Source of the DNA: Soonwooa sp.
GTDB taxonomy: Bacteria > Bacteroidota > Bacteroidia > Flavobacteriales > Weeksellaceae
DNA: 64,000 nucleotides
Assembly: GCF_030151385.1 (NCBI RefSeq)
Contig: NZ_JASLDS010000016.1
Coordinates: 1 to 64,000 of the forward strand
Direction of reading: 5' to 3'
The translations under genes and the position numbers were made by a program. This document shows, piece by piece, positions 50,357 through 58,847 of this stretch (position 1 is its first letter; each line of letters opens with the position of its first letter). Under the pieces are notes generated by a model. It searched no databases. It saw only the letters and a program-made list of their open reading frames with translations, and had not been told where the DNA came from.

Positions 50357-51979
50357 TTATTGTCTTTTGTAAGTCATAATTCGTTCTCCATCAGAATTTT
50401 CGCTAACCACAAGATCAGTTGCAGTAAGTTTGTCTATTTTATAAGTATTAATATTACCATCACTTTCAAAAACTTTCAATTCTGTGAAAGTTGAATTTAC
50501 AGAATATGTACCCGTCTGCGTACCAGAACACGCACCAACTTGCTCATAAGTGAGATTAGAGCTAAATGTTGCTACAATTTGCCAATTGCAACTTGGTGAA
50601 CCTAGCATTGGACCACAATAAGTTGAAACAGTTTGACCTTCTGGTATACAAGATTCGCATACACCACACCAATAAGTACTAACATGTTTCCAAGAGCCTA
50701 ATAATAAATTTTGTTCTTTAACAATACTTATTGGAAGAGAGCCAGAAAAAGTATTGTAATCATCTTTATAAGTATAATTAAGATTGGTTGTGACATTTTT
50801 TATTTTCTCGTTCACAATTTTTGCCTTAAGCTTAATCTTTCCATTACTTAAAAAAGAAACATTGCTTAACACAGCATTTGGATCAGTTATAGAAAACTTA
50901 TATCTATTAAAATATGTATTGTTGAGCAAAACAGTAGAGTTGCTAGAACTCTGTGGAACGACCTCCAATGATGATATTGTGAAACTTGAAAATGGTATAT
51001 GATCATTAAGCCATTTTGCAATGTTGTTAACCGATGTTATTAATGTATTAAGTTCTCCCATACATTTAAAAAATACAGAAAAATTTTCAAGAGTATTATT
51101 GCTATCATTAGCAATTAAGCTTCTTCTTTGTGTACTAAAATTCAAATTTTTATCAACATCATCAGTCAAGTTAATTGGTCCAGTTTTTTCGGAAAAGTCA
51201 GAATTGACGATAAGCATCTTCTCATCAATAAATTTCTTACCAAAATTATAAGCTTTTTTCATCGTTACCAAAACACCTAAAAAAGCGCCAGCTTTAATAA
51301 AAGGATCGGGAGCCAAAACCATTAATAAGTTACAAGCTGCAAAGGCAGCGACTGCCATTTTTTTCTTATTAAGGTTTGCGTTAGCCTCAAAGTCTTCATC
51401 ATAATCGAATCCCTTTGTAAAATTATTTCCAAAATTATTTGTTAAAACATTATCATAGAAATTTTTGTTCGCTAGGTAAAATAAAGCCATATTCTTTTTA
51501 TTCTCTTCAGATGCATTTTGGAATATTTTTTTTATGTTTTGAAGATTATTTTTCAATGCGATACTATTCGAAGAATCATCTAAGGTTTGTGAAAAACTAT
51601 CTGATAATGCAAAGAGCATCCCCATGGTTTCTGTTGCACTTTTTACTAATTGTGTGTCTTTGATATTAAGATTTATTTTAAAACTAAGATTAATGATGCT
51701 AAAATCGTTATTACCTAACATCGCATCTGCAGGTATTATAAAAGTTACTTTACCCATTTCACCCGAAATCACATCAATATCCTTTGAATTTAATTTTCCA
51801 GAATAGGTCTGTCCTGTTATTGCTCCTTTTGCATCAATAGTCACTGCTTGGAGTCTCTGCGCTTCAATACTGCTTACAGAATCGGTTATAGGTTTATCAT
51901 CCCTATTATCTTTACAAGAGATAGGAAGTAAAAAAAATAGACTAAAAATAAATTGAATGTAAAAGAGTTTTGTTTTCAT
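50357..51979 (-). CDS. Large lipoprotein of unknown function with a lipocalin-like end
   Basis: 540 residues from the ATG at 51979. Lipoprotein signal (LLPISCKDN). Residues 30-110 are a beta domain (LQAVTIDAKGAITGQTYSG), 110-260 helical with one hydrophobic stretch (AAFAACNLLMVLAPDPFIKAGAFLGVLV), and the C-terminal 120 residues are lipocalin-like: LLLGSWKHVSTYWCGVCESC, FSSNLTYEQVG, GTYSVNSTFTELKVF. That domain is unusually Cys-rich (CGVCESC, YCGP, PSCNW). No enzyme motif. AT-rich and codon-poor relative to neighbours. Function unknown. Confidence 0.7.
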   Translation of the reverse strand: MKTKLFYIQFIFSLFFLLPISCKDNRDDKPITDSVSSIEAQRLQAVTIDAKGAITGQTYSGKLNSKDIDVISGEMGKVTFIIPADAMLGNNDFSIINLSFKINLNIKDTQLVKSATETMGMLFALSDSFSQTLDDSSNSIALKNNLQNIKKIFQNASEENKKNMALFYLANKNFYDNVLTNNFGNNFTKGFDYDEDFEANANLNKKKMAVAAFAACNLLMVLAPDPFIKAGAFLGVLVTMKKAYNFGKKFIDEKMLIVNSDFSEKTGPINLTDDVDKNLNFSTQRRSLIANDSNNTLENFSVFFKCMGELNTLITSVNNIAKWLNDHIPFSSFTISSLEVVPQSSSNSTVLLNNTYFNRYKFSITDPNAVLSNVSFLSNGKIKLKAKIVNEKIKNVTTNLNYTYKDDYNTFSGSLPISIVKEQNLLLGSWKHVSTYWCGVCESCIPEGQTVSTYCGPMLGSPSCNWQIVATFSSNLTYEQVGACSGTQTGTYSVNSTFTELKVFESDGNINTYKIDKLTATDLVVSENSDGERIMTYKRQ

Positions 51980-52099
51980 AGCGTTTGATTTTACACTCAA
52001 AATTACTTGGCTTTTATAAAAAAAATATACCTAGTACTAGGTATATTTGATATTTTATTTTAATTTTAAAAAAGAATCTATTTAATTCTCTATCAGGAT

Positions 52100-52363
52100 A
52101 TGCGTATTTTTTTATCAGGAGGACCAATACTTGAGCCAATGATTGGGATGTTTTGTGCGACTCTTTCTTGCATTGGCATATTAATTTACATTATCTACAA
52201 GTACTTTAAAAGTGAGCATTATCAACAAGCAAAATTGTGGGACATTTCTAAAAAAATGCTCTATGCTGTAGTTGCACTCGCTATTATCTTGACTGCCTTA
52301 TTTTTCATTTGGTATCTTTTGTTTTTTATTTTTACGGGGATTGCTTTTTCTGCGATTAAGTAG
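52100..52363 (+). CDS. Small two-helix membrane protein
   Basis: 87 residues. Helix 1 at about 15-35 (MFCATLSCIGILIYIIYKYF) and a second long hydrophobic stretch at about 50-85 (MLYAVVALAIILTALFFIWYLLFFIFTGIAFSAI). No recognised family. Spans a short gap between a divergent lipoprotein gene and the 52462 gene. Confidence 0.6.
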   Translation: MRIFLSGGPILEPMIGMFCATLSCIGILIYIIYKYFKSEHYQQAKLWDISKKMLYAVVALAIILTALFFIWYLLFFIFTGIAFSAIK

Positions 52364-52461
52364 TTAAAAAAAGCATTAATCATAGAAAACATTGTGGCTA
52401 AAATCAGGCTTTCGATTTAACTTTTAAAAAGAATAAAACTCTAAGTTTTAAATACTAAGTT

Positions 52462-53100
52462 ATGAAAATCTCCATTCCTAAACCATGTCATGAAAACTGG
52501 GATCAAATGACACCAGCCGAAAAGGGAAAATTTTGTGGCATTTGTAGTAAAAATGTCACTGATCTAACCGCAATGTCTGATGATCAAATCCTAAATGAAT
52601 TACAATCCAATTCTAACATCTGTGTTATTGCGAACGATTCTCAGCTGAACAGAAATTTGGAGTACTCTTTTATAAACTCTTTATTTTCAAAGTTTGCGCT
52701 TGGGGTAATGTTGACATCTGCAGGAATTGTAAGTATCAACGCACAACAAAAAGGAAATCAACAAAGTACGAAGGGAGAAGTGACACATATTAGCTCTAGC
52801 AACGACACTAACAATGTTCGTGTAATGGGAAAAATAGCTATGCCGCCTAAAAAAGATACGGTTAAAATGCCTATTCGTCTGGGAACAATGGCTGTAAATC
52901 CAGACAAAACAAAAGCCAATCCTATCTACGTTCTGGACGGAATTATTGTTGACGAGAAAAAAATTAAAGACTTAAAACCCGCTAATATTAAAAAAGTTGA
53001 AGTTCTGAAAAAAAATAAAGCCACTGACCTTTATGGCGAAAAAGCCAAAGATGGTGTTATTATTATAACTTCAAAAAAGAAGAAGCAAAAATTTTTATAA
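52462..53100 (+). CDS. Cys-motif protein with a TonB-plug-like C-terminus
   Basis: 212 residues. The N-terminus KPCHENWDQMTPAEKGKFCGICSKNVTDLTAMSDDQIL is a conserved Bacteroidota motif (CHxxW...FCxxCxxxVxD, a possible metal or redox site on the cytoplasmic side). A membrane helix follows at about 75-92 (ALGVMLTSAGIVSINAQ), then a periplasmic part that ends as a plug-like domain: PIYVLDGIIVDEKKI, IKKVEVLKKNKATDLYGEKAKDGVIIITSKKK. Proteins with this start are often found with TonB or anti-sigma systems. Exact role unknown. Confidence 0.75.
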   Translation: MKISIPKPCHENWDQMTPAEKGKFCGICSKNVTDLTAMSDDQILNELQSNSNICVIANDSQLNRNLEYSFINSLFSKFALGVMLTSAGIVSINAQQKGNQQSTKGEVTHISSSNDTNNVRVMGKIAMPPKKDTVKMPIRLGTMAVNPDKTKANPIYVLDGIIVDEKKIKDLKPANIKKVEVLKKNKATDLYGEKAKDGVIIITSKKKKQKFL

Positions 53101-53107
53101 ATAAAGG

Positions 53108-53138
53108 AAAAGGCTATTTCTAATCAGAGATAGCCTTT
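53108..53138. terminator. Bidirectional terminator
   Basis: AAAGGCTAT-ttctaatcagag-ATAGCCTTT between convergent genes. Confidence 0.8.
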
Positions 53139-53149
53139 ATTACTTTTGT

Positions 53150-53644
53150 TTAATATTCTGTATCTGCAGATGGTCCATAACTTGGTGGAAGTGCGATATC
53201 ATTTAATCGATAATAAACGCCAAGCTGAGCTCTGTGATGTGTTGCCTGATTCAATGCATGTCGGATGGCACCGTACTTTGTCCATTCCATCATTATTTCA
53301 CCATTATTTTTGATCGCCCAGTTCGGTTCTAGTTGATCTTCTGTTGCAGCTTCTAGACTTGCAATTCCTGCATTGTAATCGTCCTCCAACTTCTGTTGAA
53401 GTTCTGCTTTGGTCGAAACCTGAGCGGGTTGATAATCTCCTTTTCCAAAATCCAATTCTGATGTATTAAGAATAAATTTTGGCCAAGCAAATACTTCTGC
53501 AATATGAGATGCCAACGGCATTAGCTTCATACTTTTTTCATGTGGAGCATAATCGTTTTTACCTTCTGGAAAACGTTCAAAAAAAGCTTTTGTTGTTTCG
53601 TACTCGTTTTTTAATTCCTCTTTTAGTTGTGATAAAGTATCCAT
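53150..53644 (-). CDS. DinB-like four-helix protein
   Basis: 164 residues. Helices with the DinB metal-binding His pattern: SHIAEVFAWP (first His), and RHALNQATHHRAQLGVYYRL (the paired His). The usual H-x-x-H-H-R-x-Q end is complete. The DinB superfamily uses metal for thiol transfer or hydrolysis; the substrate of this member is unknown. Confidence 0.85.
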   Translation of the reverse strand: MDTLSQLKEELKNEYETTKAFFERFPEGKNDYAPHEKSMKLMPLASHIAEVFAWPKFILNTSELDFGKGDYQPAQVSTKAELQQKLEDDYNAGIASLEAATEDQLEPNWAIKNNGEIMMEWTKYGAIRHALNQATHHRAQLGVYYRLNDIALPPSYGPSADTEY

Positions 53645-53862
53645 ATTTTCTGTGATTTTGAATTATAAAATTAGCGACTTTAATTTCAAAAATATGTTAA
53701 TGCGTTATTAAATGATTTATAAAATAAGCGAACTGACATTTAATCCAAATAAAATAGCAAAACCAAATAAAAAACCACTTATAAAGAATAGCATAACAAA
53801 TATCATATATAGGATGTAAGGAACATAATTTGCATTGTAATTTGTACACAAAAACAAATACA

Positions 53863-54405
53863 ATGAGTCAAAATTACACAAACCCGTACAAGTACTGGTA
53901 TCTTCCTCTTATTACTGGTATTATCTTTATTATTAGTGGATTTTACATTTTTAAAACACCACTAGCCTCGTACTTAACTTTAGCAATGATTTTTGCAGCA
54001 ATCTTCTTTGTTACAGGTATCATTGAGATTGTAAATGCCTTTAGCAATAGACATTATCCTAACTGGGGTTGGTCTCTAGCTGGTGGTATTGTAGATTTAA
54101 TCTTGGGAATTATGTTAATATCTTCGCCAGCACTCAGCGCAACTATGTTACCTCTTTATGTTGGAATTACGATTTTGTTCCGCTCGATTACAGGAATTGG
54201 AGCTTCCTTAGCTTTAAAGAAAGTTGGTGGTAAATCTTGGGGAGGTATTATGATTTTCAGTATCTTTGGATTATTGTTTGCAATTTTAATGATTGCGAAT
54301 CCAGTTTTCGGTGGTCTAACAATCGTGTATTACACCGCCTTTTCTTTTATTATGATTGGTATTTTCCAAATTATGTTTGCTTTCGGTTTGAAAAAATTGA
54401 AGTAA
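53863..54405 (+). CDS. HdeD family membrane protein
   Basis: 180 residues from the ATG at 53863 (a longer TTG-led frame from 53830 is not used). Six hydrophobic segments in two repeats of three: WYLPLITGIIFIISGFYIFKTPLASYLTLAMIFAAIFFVTGIIEIVNAF, and again FGLLFAILMIANPVFGGLTIVYYTAFSFIMIGIFQIMFAFGLKKLK. DUF308/HdeD-type, associated with acid resistance in enterobacteria; its role here is not established. Shares a bidirectional terminator with the Tpx gene. Confidence 0.88.
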   Translation: MSQNYTNPYKYWYLPLITGIIFIISGFYIFKTPLASYLTLAMIFAAIFFVTGIIEIVNAFSNRHYPNWGWSLAGGIVDLILGIMLISSPALSATMLPLYVGITILFRSITGIGASLALKKVGGKSWGGIMIFSIFGLLFAILMIANPVFGGLTIVYYTAFSFIMIGIFQIMFAFGLKKLK

Positions 54406-54425
54406 ATAAAATCATATTTAAACCA

Positions 54426-54458
54426 AAACAGTCTCAAAATTTTGAGACTGTTTTTTTT
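54426..54458. terminator. Bidirectional terminator
   Basis: AAACAGTCTCAAAA and TTTTGAGACTGTTT form a 14-bp perfect palindrome followed by T run. Its right end overlaps the stop of the convergent tpx gene. Confidence 0.85.
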
Positions 54459-55020
54459 ATTTCTTAATTGCTTTTAAAGCTAAATCATAATTGGGTTCGT
54501 TACTAATGTCGGCAACTTGTTCTTCATAAACAATTTTACCAGTGGGATCAATAACCACAACCGCACGACTTAACAAGCCTCGGGAAGGACCATCTACCAT
54601 TTCTACACCATAACGTTTTCCAAAATCTGATCTAAAATCTGATAACATAACAACATTATTAATCCCTTCTGCACCACAAAAACGTTTTTGAGCAAAAGGC
54701 AAATCTTTAGAAATACAGAGAATAGTGGTATTTGGCATTTCGGAAGCCATCTGATTAAAAGTTCTCACAGACATCGAGCACACACTCGTATCAACACTTG
54801 GGAAGATATTTAACACAATGTATTTGCCTTTGTAGTCATTAAGACTTTTGGACTGCATTTGGTCATTTGTTAATTCAAAATCGGGAGCAGCAATGCCAAC
54901 AGTGGGAAGTTTTGCAAAGGTCTTAACTTCTTTACCACGCATCAATACTGTGCCTTGTTGCGCATGAGCCACTCCAAATGCCAATAATAATCCGAAACTA
55001 AATATTTTTAATGCTTTCAT
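54457..55020 (-). CDS. tpx: Thiol peroxidase with an export signal
   Basis: 187 residues. Atypical 2-Cys Tpx: peroxidatic Cys81 in DTSVCSMSVRTFNQ and resolving Cys115 in KRFCGAEGI, with KYIVLNIFPSVDTSVCS and SRGLLSRAVVVIDPTG matching the family. Unlike ordinary cytoplasmic Tpx it begins with a signal peptide (MKALKIFSFGLLLAFGVAHAQ), so it probably works in the periplasm. The core reduces H2O2 and lipid peroxides with thioredoxin-type reductants. The TlpA-type protein (11.7 kb) could be a partner, by inference. Confidence 0.9.
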   Translation of the reverse strand: MKALKIFSFGLLLAFGVAHAQQGTVLMRGKEVKTFAKLPTVGIAAPDFELTNDQMQSKSLNDYKGKYIVLNIFPSVDTSVCSMSVRTFNQMASEMPNTTILCISKDLPFAQKRFCGAEGINNVVMLSDFRSDFGKRYGVEMVDGPSRGLLSRAVVVIDPTGKIVYEEQVADISNEPNYDLALKAIKK

Positions 55021-55077
55021 ATTTTTAAAATTTAGATCAAATTTAAAACAAAAAAACTTCCTTTCGGAAGCTTTAAT

Positions 55078-55698
55078 CTATTTTAACGCAGATACATTAA
55101 TCTCGTCCATAATTGGTTTTAGTTGATCAACAGTATAACCATCGGCTTCAATTTTGATAACATAACGATCTTTCAAAAGATAGGTAATTTTTGATTCTAA
55201 CAAGTCACCATTTTTATGCTCCGAAATAATAGCTCTTGTATTGTTAAAGTTGGTTGTCTTTTCGTAACCTTGTTCATTATTTTTTTCGGACTCAGCTTTT
55301 AGGCCCATCATAATCATTGTTACCACCGCACTTCCCGATTCTCCAGCACCATCCATAATGTTTAGTCTAACATTTTTTTCGGTACCATCAGAATATTTTG
55401 CATCAGCGGTAATAAGCCCTACCATCATATTATCACCAGCGTTGTACTCAGTTCTTTTAAGACCAATTACATTTTCTGGAAGTGCTGCCTTAATTTCGTC
55501 GTTAGAAAGTGGTTTTACAGTTTTAAGCTTATCAGCGCTTTTCTGGATATCATCCATTGACGCAGAAAGATTGCTAAGAGTCTTTGCTCCATTTACAACA
55601 TCGCCAATTGACGTTGAAGATTCGTCAGTTTTTGGTTCTTCATTTTTTTTACAAGCTACTAAACTCGCGACAGCTAGTATTAAAAGTGATTTTTTCAT
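55078..55698 (-). CDS. Lipoprotein of unknown function
   Basis: 206 residues from the ATG at 55698 (the longer frame at 55764 is unlikely). Lipoprotein signal (SLVACKKN). A helical first part (VVNGAKTLSNLSASMDDIQKSADKLK) and a beta-rich second part (VRLNIMDGAGESGSAVVTMIMMGLKAE, ESKITYLLKDRYVIKIEADGYTVDQLK). A faintly DUF-like layout; no name. It is codirectional with tpx, but 58 bp separate them. Confidence 0.7.
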   Translation of the reverse strand: MKKSLLILAVASLVACKKNEEPKTDESSTSIGDVVNGAKTLSNLSASMDDIQKSADKLKTVKPLSNDEIKAALPENVIGLKRTEYNAGDNMMVGLITADAKYSDGTEKNVRLNIMDGAGESGSAVVTMIMMGLKAESEKNNEQGYEKTTNFNNTRAIISEHKNGDLLESKITYLLKDRYVIKIEADGYTVDQLKPIMDEINVSALK

Positions 55699-55838
55699 AT
55701 TTTTTATTTTCAGTAAATACAAATCTAATATTTTAAAAATAAACTTATTAATTTTTAAAATCAATACTTAAAAAAATAGTATTATTTTTTTGTAACATTT
55801 CCGAAATTCTAGCACTAACCTAGTGAGAACTAAAATTA

Positions 55839-56333
55839 ATGACGACTCTAGAATCTGAGTTTTTACAAAAAATCGAAAAGCATAAAGGTATCATTTTCAA
55901 AATTTCGAAAATGTATATGGGCAATCGGGAGGATCAGGAAGATCTTTTCCAAGAGATTACATTTCAGGTTTGGAAGGCTTTTTCTAGTTTCAAAGGCGAA
56001 AGCGAATTTTCGACTTGGCTCTACCGTGTCGCTCTTAATACTGCCATCGTATTTTTAAAATCAGAGAAAAAAAGAAGTTTTATAGACAATGCCGAAGTTT
56101 CTAATTTTAAAATCGAACAAGAGGATTACAACCACGAAAAGGAAGAAAAACTCCAAAAAATGTACGAAGCCATCCAACAGCTAAATCCCATCGACAAAGC
56201 TTTTATCTTTTATTATCTCGAAGATTTCTCGGGAAGAGATATCGCACAACAGATGGGAATCTCCGAAGGCAACGTCCGTGTAAAAATGAATCGTGCAAAA
56301 AATAAACTAAAAGACATTTTATCTAATCCATAA
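55839..56333 (+). CDS. ECF RNA polymerase sigma factor
   Basis: 164 residues. Region 2: NREDQEDLFQEITFQVWKAFSSFKGESEFSTWLYRVALNTAIVFLKSEKK. Region 4: LQQLNPIDKAFIFYYLEDFSGRDIAQQMGISEGNVRVKMNRAKNKLKDIL. It directs transcription of unknown target genes, perhaps envelope stress genes. The gene 11 bp downstream encodes a membrane protein that could be its anti-sigma factor. Confidence 0.93.
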   Translation: MTTLESEFLQKIEKHKGIIFKISKMYMGNREDQEDLFQEITFQVWKAFSSFKGESEFSTWLYRVALNTAIVFLKSEKKRSFIDNAEVSNFKIEQEDYNHEKEEKLQKMYEAIQQLNPIDKAFIFYYLEDFSGRDIAQQMGISEGNVRVKMNRAKNKLKDILSNP

Positions 56334-56344
56334 ATTACAAAGCA

Positions 56345-56938
56345 ATGAATATAGATGATCTAAAAAATATTTGGGATAATGACGATCCCAAAAACACGCC
56401 AGAAATCAGCCTAGAACATAGAAAAAGCATTAATCTTCCGCTGGAAAAAATCCGCAGCAATATGCGTTGGGAATTTTGGTCAACTTTAGTATTATTAATT
56501 TTTGTACTTGCCGCAATTTGGTTCATAAAACTGCCATTTAGATTTCAATTGTATCTTGAGATTTTGGTGGCAGCAATGACGATGGTGACTTTCTTTTTTT
56601 ATGCTAAATTTTTCAAACTTTATAAAGAAATCAGCAATCCCGAACTGGAAACTTTAGCGTCATTAAAAGACTTGTTAACGCAATTCAACCTAAACAAGCA
56701 ATATTACTTATCATTCTACATCAGCTTTGTACCGTTTTTAGTTGGCGAAATGATTGTGGTAATCGAGTCTATTCCGCCATCGAGAGCTTTGGGCGATTTG
56801 CAATTAACAATGTATTTTATTGGATCAATATTAGCTGGACTAATATTTTTATGGCTTCTAGGGAAATTTTGGTTTCAATATTATTACGGAAAGTATATCG
56901 ATAAAGTCGAAAAGCTTGTTAAAGAACTTCAAGATTAG
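56345..56938 (+). CDS. Membrane protein next to an ECF sigma factor (possible anti-sigma)
   Basis: 197 residues. A soluble N-terminus of about 40 residues (IDDLKNIWDNDDPKNTPEISLEHRKSI) and four hydrophobic helices at about 45-62, 68-85, 120-142 and 155-175. The N-terminal KNIWDNDDP segment is often seen in small partner proteins of flavobacterial ECF sigmas. Cytoplasmic N-terminus and cotranscription with the sigma gene suggest an anti-sigma role; this is inference, as no zinc motif (HxxxCxxC) is present. Confidence 0.65.
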   Translation: MNIDDLKNIWDNDDPKNTPEISLEHRKSINLPLEKIRSNMRWEFWSTLVLLIFVLAAIWFIKLPFRFQLYLEILVAAMTMVTFFFYAKFFKLYKEISNPELETLASLKDLLTQFNLNKQYYLSFYISFVPFLVGEMIVVIESIPPSRALGDLQLTMYFIGSILAGLIFLWLLGKFWFQYYYGKYIDKVEKLVKELQD

Positions 56939-56971
56939 TTTTAAAAATAAAATACAAAGCTGTTGTAAAGT

Positions 56972-57003
56972 AAAAGCGCGATGTCCAAGGACATCGCGCT
57001 TTT
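56972..57003. terminator. Bidirectional terminator
   Basis: A perfect 15-bp stem, AAAAGCGCGATGTCC and GGACATCGCGCTTTT, with a 2-nt loop between convergent genes. Confidence 0.85.
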
Positions 57004-57016
57004 GTTAAATTTTCGA

Positions 57017-57715
57017 TTAAGCCTCTGTATAACTTTGGAAAGCCTGTTCGAGACTTTCATATTTTCCTTTGAATTCGGAAATTGGTGAATCTTGAATGAT
57101 ATTCCCTTTATGAATCAAAATCACACGCGAGCAAAGCGCTTCTACTTCTTGCATAATGTGTGTGGACAAAATCACGGTTTTTTCTTTTCCAATTTCCTTT
57201 ATCACATTTCGGATTTCGACAATTTGGTTAGGATCTAGTCCGTTGGTTGGCTCATCCAAAATCAATAAATCTGGTTGATGAAGAATGGCTTGCGCAAGAC
57301 CAACACGCTGTTTGTAACCTTTAGACAACTGGCTTATTTTCTTAGATTTTTCAGGTGTTATACCTACCAATTCGATCACTTCTTCTACTCTATCTTTTTT
57401 GACACCGTGGATATTCGCCACAAACTGAAGATATTCTTTGACGAACATTTCTTGATAAAGCGGATTGTTTTCGGGGAGAAAACCAATTTTCTTTTTGCTT
57501 TCGATATCGTGCGTTGTAATGTCTTTTTGATCCAATAAAATTTGACCCTCATCAATTTTCAATGCGCCAACAACAGACTTCATCAATGTTGATTTTCCTG
57601 CACCATTTGGACCAAGAAGTCCAATAATTTCGTTTTTGTTGATAGTAACATTCACGTTATTAAGCGCGACTTGGTCACCAAATTTCTTCGTCAGATTAAT
57701 AATATCTAAAGCCAT
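57017..57715 (-). CDS. ABC transporter ATP-binding protein, GldA-like
   Basis: 232 residues. Walker A GLLGPNGAGKST (about 33-44), the Q-loop in GFLPENNPLY, the signature LSKGYKQRVGLAQA, Walker B LLILDEPTNGLD, and the H-loop STHIMQEV. Closest to the ABC-2 type ATPases (GldA of gliding machinery, CcmA/DrrA) by the PENNPLYxxMFVKEYLQFVA segment. The C-terminal extension of typical GldA is absent. No permease gene is next to it. GldA is suggested, not certain. Confidence 0.85.
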   Translation of the reverse strand: MALDIINLTKKFGDQVALNNVNVTINKNEIIGLLGPNGAGKSTLMKSVVGALKIDEGQILLDQKDITTHDIESKKKIGFLPENNPLYQEMFVKEYLQFVANIHGVKKDRVEEVIELVGITPEKSKKISQLSKGYKQRVGLAQAILHQPDLLILDEPTNGLDPNQIVEIRNVIKEIGKEKTVILSTHIMQEVEALCSRVILIHKGNIIQDSPISEFKGKYESLEQAFQSYTEA

Positions 57716-57805
57716 TATTTACAAATATCTAGGGACAAAAATACTAAATCTAATTCTGAAATTCATTTCTCTTTTAAAACAATTTTCAAAGCCTAAAATT
57801 TTTCG

Positions 57806-57813
57806 TAAATTTG
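57806..57813 (+). promoter_or_regulatory. -7 box 7 nt before the ruvX ATG
   Basis: TAAATTTG followed by CAAACCT and ATG. A near-leaderless transcript is expected. Confidence 0.5.
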
Positions 57814-57820
57814 CAAACCT

Positions 57821-58231
57821 ATGGGACAAATCCTTGCAATTGACTACGGAAAAGTAAGAACAGGACTCGCTGCAACCGATGATGCCAAAATCATCGCAAG
57901 TGCATTGACGACTGTCGAAACGCCAAAGTTAATCGATTTCCTAAAGGACTATTTCAGCAAGAATAATGTAGAAGCAGTTGTCGTTGGCTTGCCAACAGAC
58001 CTCAAAGGACAACTTTCTGAAATAGAAACGGACATTCAGCAATTTTTAAAAGTTTTTGAAACTGAATTTCCTGATAAGAAAGTACATCGTTTGGATGAGC
58101 GTTTTACTTCCAAAATGGCTTCATTTTTTATAAGTCAAAGTGGAAAGAATAAAAAACAAAGACAAGAAAAAGGTCTTATTGACCGCGTAAGTGCAACCAT
58201 AATTTTGCAAAATTTTTTAGATCAACAATGA
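57821..58231 (+). CDS. ruvX: Putative pre-16S rRNA nuclease / RuvX (YqgF)
   Basis: 136 residues. RNase H-like: AIDYGKVRTGLAATDDAKIIAS carries the first acidic residue, VVVGLPTDLKGQL the second and VHRLDERFTSKMA the third region. It is thought to trim 16S rRNA ends. Its stop overlaps the def start by four bases (ATGA), so the two are coupled. Confidence 0.92.
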   Translation: MGQILAIDYGKVRTGLAATDDAKIIASALTTVETPKLIDFLKDYFSKNNVEAVVVGLPTDLKGQLSEIETDIQQFLKVFETEFPDKKVHRLDERFTSKMASFFISQSGKNKKQRQEKGLIDRVSATIILQNFLDQQ

Positions 58232-58800
58232 TTTTACCAATACGCGCCTTTGGCGATTCAATATTAAGAAAAATGGCTCACGATATCGACAAAGATTATC
58301 CTGAGTTACAGACTTTGATAGACAATATGTTCGAAACCATGAATGGTGCTAACGGCATTGGGCTTGCTGCGCCGCAAATTGGTTTGGACATTCGTCTTTT
58401 TGTTGTGGACATTACACCACTTGCAGACGATGAAGATTACGAAGATATCTCGGAAGAGCTTAAGACTTTCAAAAAAGTATTTATCAATGCACAAATCCTT
58501 GAAGAAAGCGGTGAAGAGTGGAAATTCAACGAAGGTTGTCTTTCGATTCCAGAAGTCCGAGAAGATGTAAAACGCAAAGAAACTATCAAAATTGAATATT
58601 TTGATGAAAATTTTGTGAAACATATCGATACTTTTTCGGATATTCGTGCGCGCGTTATTCAGCATGAGTATGACCACATTGATGGTATTCTTTTCACAGA
58701 TCACCTTAGTGCTCTAAAAAAGAAGCTAGTAAAAGGAAAACTACAAAAAATCGCTAACGGCGATGTAGGTGTTAGCTACAAAATGCGCTTTCCAAAATAA
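58228..58800 (+). CDS. def: Peptide deformylase
   Basis: 190 residues. GIGLAAPQIG (43-52), EGCLSIPEV with metal Cys104, and QHEYDHIDG with His146, Glu147 and His150. It removes the formyl group from new proteins. Coupled to ruvX and followed by the DUF5606 gene. Confidence 0.95.
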   Translation: MILPIRAFGDSILRKMAHDIDKDYPELQTLIDNMFETMNGANGIGLAAPQIGLDIRLFVVDITPLADDEDYEDISEELKTFKKVFINAQILEESGEEWKFNEGCLSIPEVREDVKRKETIKIEYFDENFVKHIDTFSDIRARVIQHEYDHIDGILFTDHLSALKKKLVKGKLQKIANGDVGVSYKMRFPK

Positions 58801-58847
58801 TTTAAAATAAATAAGAAAAAAATAAACAACGACTAAACATTGAAACA

